Below, in pieces: positions 21,541-22,799 of a stretch of DNA of 22,799 nt. The notes under the pieces are model-generated. The model was given only the letters and a program-made list of their open reading frames with translations. It made no database searches and was not told the DNA's origin. The stretch is from an uncultured Clostridia bacterium (lineage in GTDB: Bacteria > Bacillota > Clostridia > Oscillospirales > CAG-272). The first letter of the stretch is position 1; each line of letters starts with the position of its first letter. The translations under genes and the position numbers were made by a program. The stretch lies in assembly GCA_947367285.1 (NCBI GenBank), contig CANBDB010000009.1, positions 1 to 22,799 of the forward strand, written 5' to 3'.

Positions 21541-22370
21541 GAAAAGCTTATTCGGCAATGAAATACGTTTGCATTGCGGCACTCGTCATATCCATGATCG
21601 CTCTTGTCGCCGTCGTTGCATACGTGCTGATAAACGGCGTTGATAAGCTTTCCCTAAATCTCGTTTTCGGAGAGTACACCGACAATGCGCCAACTGTTTT
21701 CCCGGCACTTGTGGGCACGCTCCAGCTCGTCTGTATTGCCGCGATTATCGCAGTTCCTATTGGAGTTGCAAGTGCAATATTCCTCGTTGAATATACAAAC
21801 AACAAAGGTAAGTTTGTAAAGATCGTTCAGGTCGCTACCGAAACGCTTGCAGGTATTCCGAGTATCGTATACGGCCTATTCGGATATCTCATATTCGTCG
21901 TTGCGTTCGGATGGGGATATTCAATGCTTGGCGGTGGAATCACGCTTGCCATTATGATACTTCCTACCATCGTAAGATCCACGCAGGAAAGCTTACTCTC
22001 CGTGCAGGGCGGACTTCGTGAGGGTGCTTATGCACTCGGAACCAGTAAAGTAAGAACCATTTTCAAGATCGTTCTTCCGTCAGCGGCAGGCGGTATCGTG
22101 ACCGCAATTATCCTTGCAATCGGACGAGTCGTATCCGAGAGTGCCGTTTTGCTTCTTACCATCAATATGGTAGTCAATAAAGTTCCCGAAACGCTTATGT
22201 CACCGGGCACGAGCTTGGCTCTTGACATTTACTATTTTGCAAGCCACGGCTATCCCGATGAGGCGGCTGCTACGGCTGTCGTGCTTCTTATATTTGTTAT
22301 GATACTGAATCTGCTCGCAGGCTTTATCGGCAATCTAATTAGAAAATCTACTTACGGAGATGCAAAATGA
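21537..22370 (+). CDS. pstA: Phosphate ABC transporter permease PstA
   Basis: The 277-residue partner permease of PstC has about six membrane segments. ETLAGIPSIVYGLFGYLIFV and GGGITLAIMILPTIVRSTQESL mark the PstA family. REGAYALGTSKVRTIFKIVLP followed by AAGGIVTAIILAIGRVVSESA is the EAA loop contacting PstB. Its ATG overlaps the pstC stop by four bases, with GAGGT ten bases upstream, and its own stop overlaps the pstB start by four bases. The four pst genes therefore form one tightly coupled operon for high-affinity phosphate uptake at the cytoplasmic membrane. Confidence 0.96.
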   Translation: MRKAYSAMKYVCIAALVISMIALVAVVAYVLINGVDKLSLNLVFGEYTDNAPTVFPALVGTLQLVCIAAIIAVPIGVASAIFLVEYTNNKGKFVKIVQVATETLAGIPSIVYGLFGYLIFVVAFGWGYSMLGGGITLAIMILPTIVRSTQESLLSVQGGLREGAYALGTSKVRTIFKIVLPSAAGGIVTAIILAIGRVVSESAVLLLTINMVVNKVPETLMSPGTSLALDIYYFASHGYPDEAAATAVVLLIFVMILNLLAGFIGNLIRKSTYGDAK

Positions 22371-22799
22371 ATGAATTTATAGGCAGCATGGATATCACCG
22401 CCAAGGGTTGTAACCTTTACTACGGTGATTTTCATGCTTTGAAAAATATAAACATAGAGATTCCCGAAAAACAGGTCACGGCTCTGATCGGACCTTCGGG
22501 ATGCGGAAAATCTACTTTTCTTAAAATATTTAACAGAATGAATGACCTTGTGGAGGGCTGTCGTATCGAAGGCGAATACCGTATCGGCGGCGTTGACATC
22601 TTCGACAAGGAAACCGATGTGAACGTGCTTCGCAAGAACGTCGGTATGGTGTTTCAAAAGCCCAATCCATTCCCGATGAGCATTTACGATAATATCGCTT
22701 TTGCTCCGAGAACTTTCGGTATTACCAAAAAGAGCGAGCTTGACGAGATCGTAGAGCAGTCGCTTCGCCGTGCAAGCATTTGGGATGAGGTCAAGGACA
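22367..22799 (+). CDS. pstB: Phosphate ABC transporter ATP-binding protein PstB, N-terminal part
   Basis: The first 144 codons are present and the gene continues beyond the right edge. The protein is the ATPase that powers PstCA. The Walker A motif GPSGCGKST is at about residues 45-53. The Q-loop context VGMVFQKPNPFPMSIYDNIA (about 92-111) is the diagnostic PstB signature, with the characteristic KPNPFPMSIYDN stretch. The ABC signature and Walker B lie outside the window. The ATG at 22367 overlaps the pstA stop by four bases; the alternative ATG at 22371 is closed by a stop within three codons in its frame. Confidence 0.96.
   Translation, partial: MNEFIGSMDITAKGCNLYYGDFHALKNINIEIPEKQVTALIGPSGCGKSTFLKIFNRMNDLVEGCRIEGEYRIGGVDIFDKETDVNVLRKNVGMVFQKPNPFPMSIYDNIAFAPRTFGITKKSELDEIVEQSLRRASIWDEVKD

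Noticed and set aside
1..22799. Mobile elements, prophage, CRISPR array, tRNA or rRNA genes, defence systems
   Set aside because: I scanned for transposase or integrase motifs, regularly spaced repeats, CCA-ended cloverleafs and conserved rRNA stretches and found none; all sizeable frames belong to housekeeping nitrogen, phosphate, folate, glycolysis or stress functions.

Overview
This 22.8 kb window reads as chromosome from an anaerobic, low-to-mid GC Firmicute of class Clostridia, probably an uncultured gut Oscillospirales-type lineage. The grounds are a split archaeal-type glutamate synthase, a type III glutamine synthetase beside a short type I enzyme, an Amt transporter fused to PII, strong AAGGAGG ribosome binding sites, and T-box, THF and CIRCE regulatory elements. 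No mobile element, CRISPR array, tRNA or rRNA is visible.

Layout. (1) 1-426: start of a small heat-shock protein gene (minus strand) behind a CIRCE operator, then the terminator of the next gene. (2) 427-3576, minus strand: a cation/proton antiporter with a near-perfect promoter, a folate ECF transporter S component (folT) under a THF riboswitch, and 6-phosphofructokinase (pfkA). (3) 3675-11907, minus strand: a tight eight-gene operon, read from high to low coordinates: glutamate synthase glutaminase subunit, FMN synthase subunit, four-cluster ferredoxin, FAD oxidoreductase, GXGXG subunit, short type I glutamine synthetase, an ANTAR-domain RNA-binding regulator, and lysA. (4) 11908-12207: divergent promoters. 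(5) 12208-19597, plus strand: glutamate dehydrogenase, type III glutamine synthetase, Amt-PII fusion, an unknown 56-residue protein, and asparagine synthetase behind an asparagine-type T-box. (6) 19598-22799, plus strand: terminator, Pho-type promoter and pstS-pstC-pstA-pstB (pstB cut by the window end).

Regions 3 to 5 together take up ammonium (Amt), fix it (GDH, two glutamine synthetases), move the amide nitrogen to 2-oxoglutarate (split GOGAT), and feed asparagine and lysine/diaminopimelate metabolism.

The most interesting signal is regulatory. Four leaders (pfkA, gltB operon, gdhA, glnN) each have a short hairpin with a six-base loop AAAGGC or AATGGC. The loop has A at position 1 and G at position 4, which is the recognition signature of ANTAR antiterminators. 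Each hairpin lies inside the 5' arm of a larger terminator-like hairpin, so the two cannot form together. The stems differ in sequence but keep their pairing. An ANTAR protein is encoded inside the operon that one of these leaders controls, and its receiver domain has lost the phosphoacceptor aspartate. I read this as a local antitermination regulon for nitrogen assimilation that also reaches glycolysis. It departs from the known form because only one A1/G4 hexaloop per leader is recognisable.
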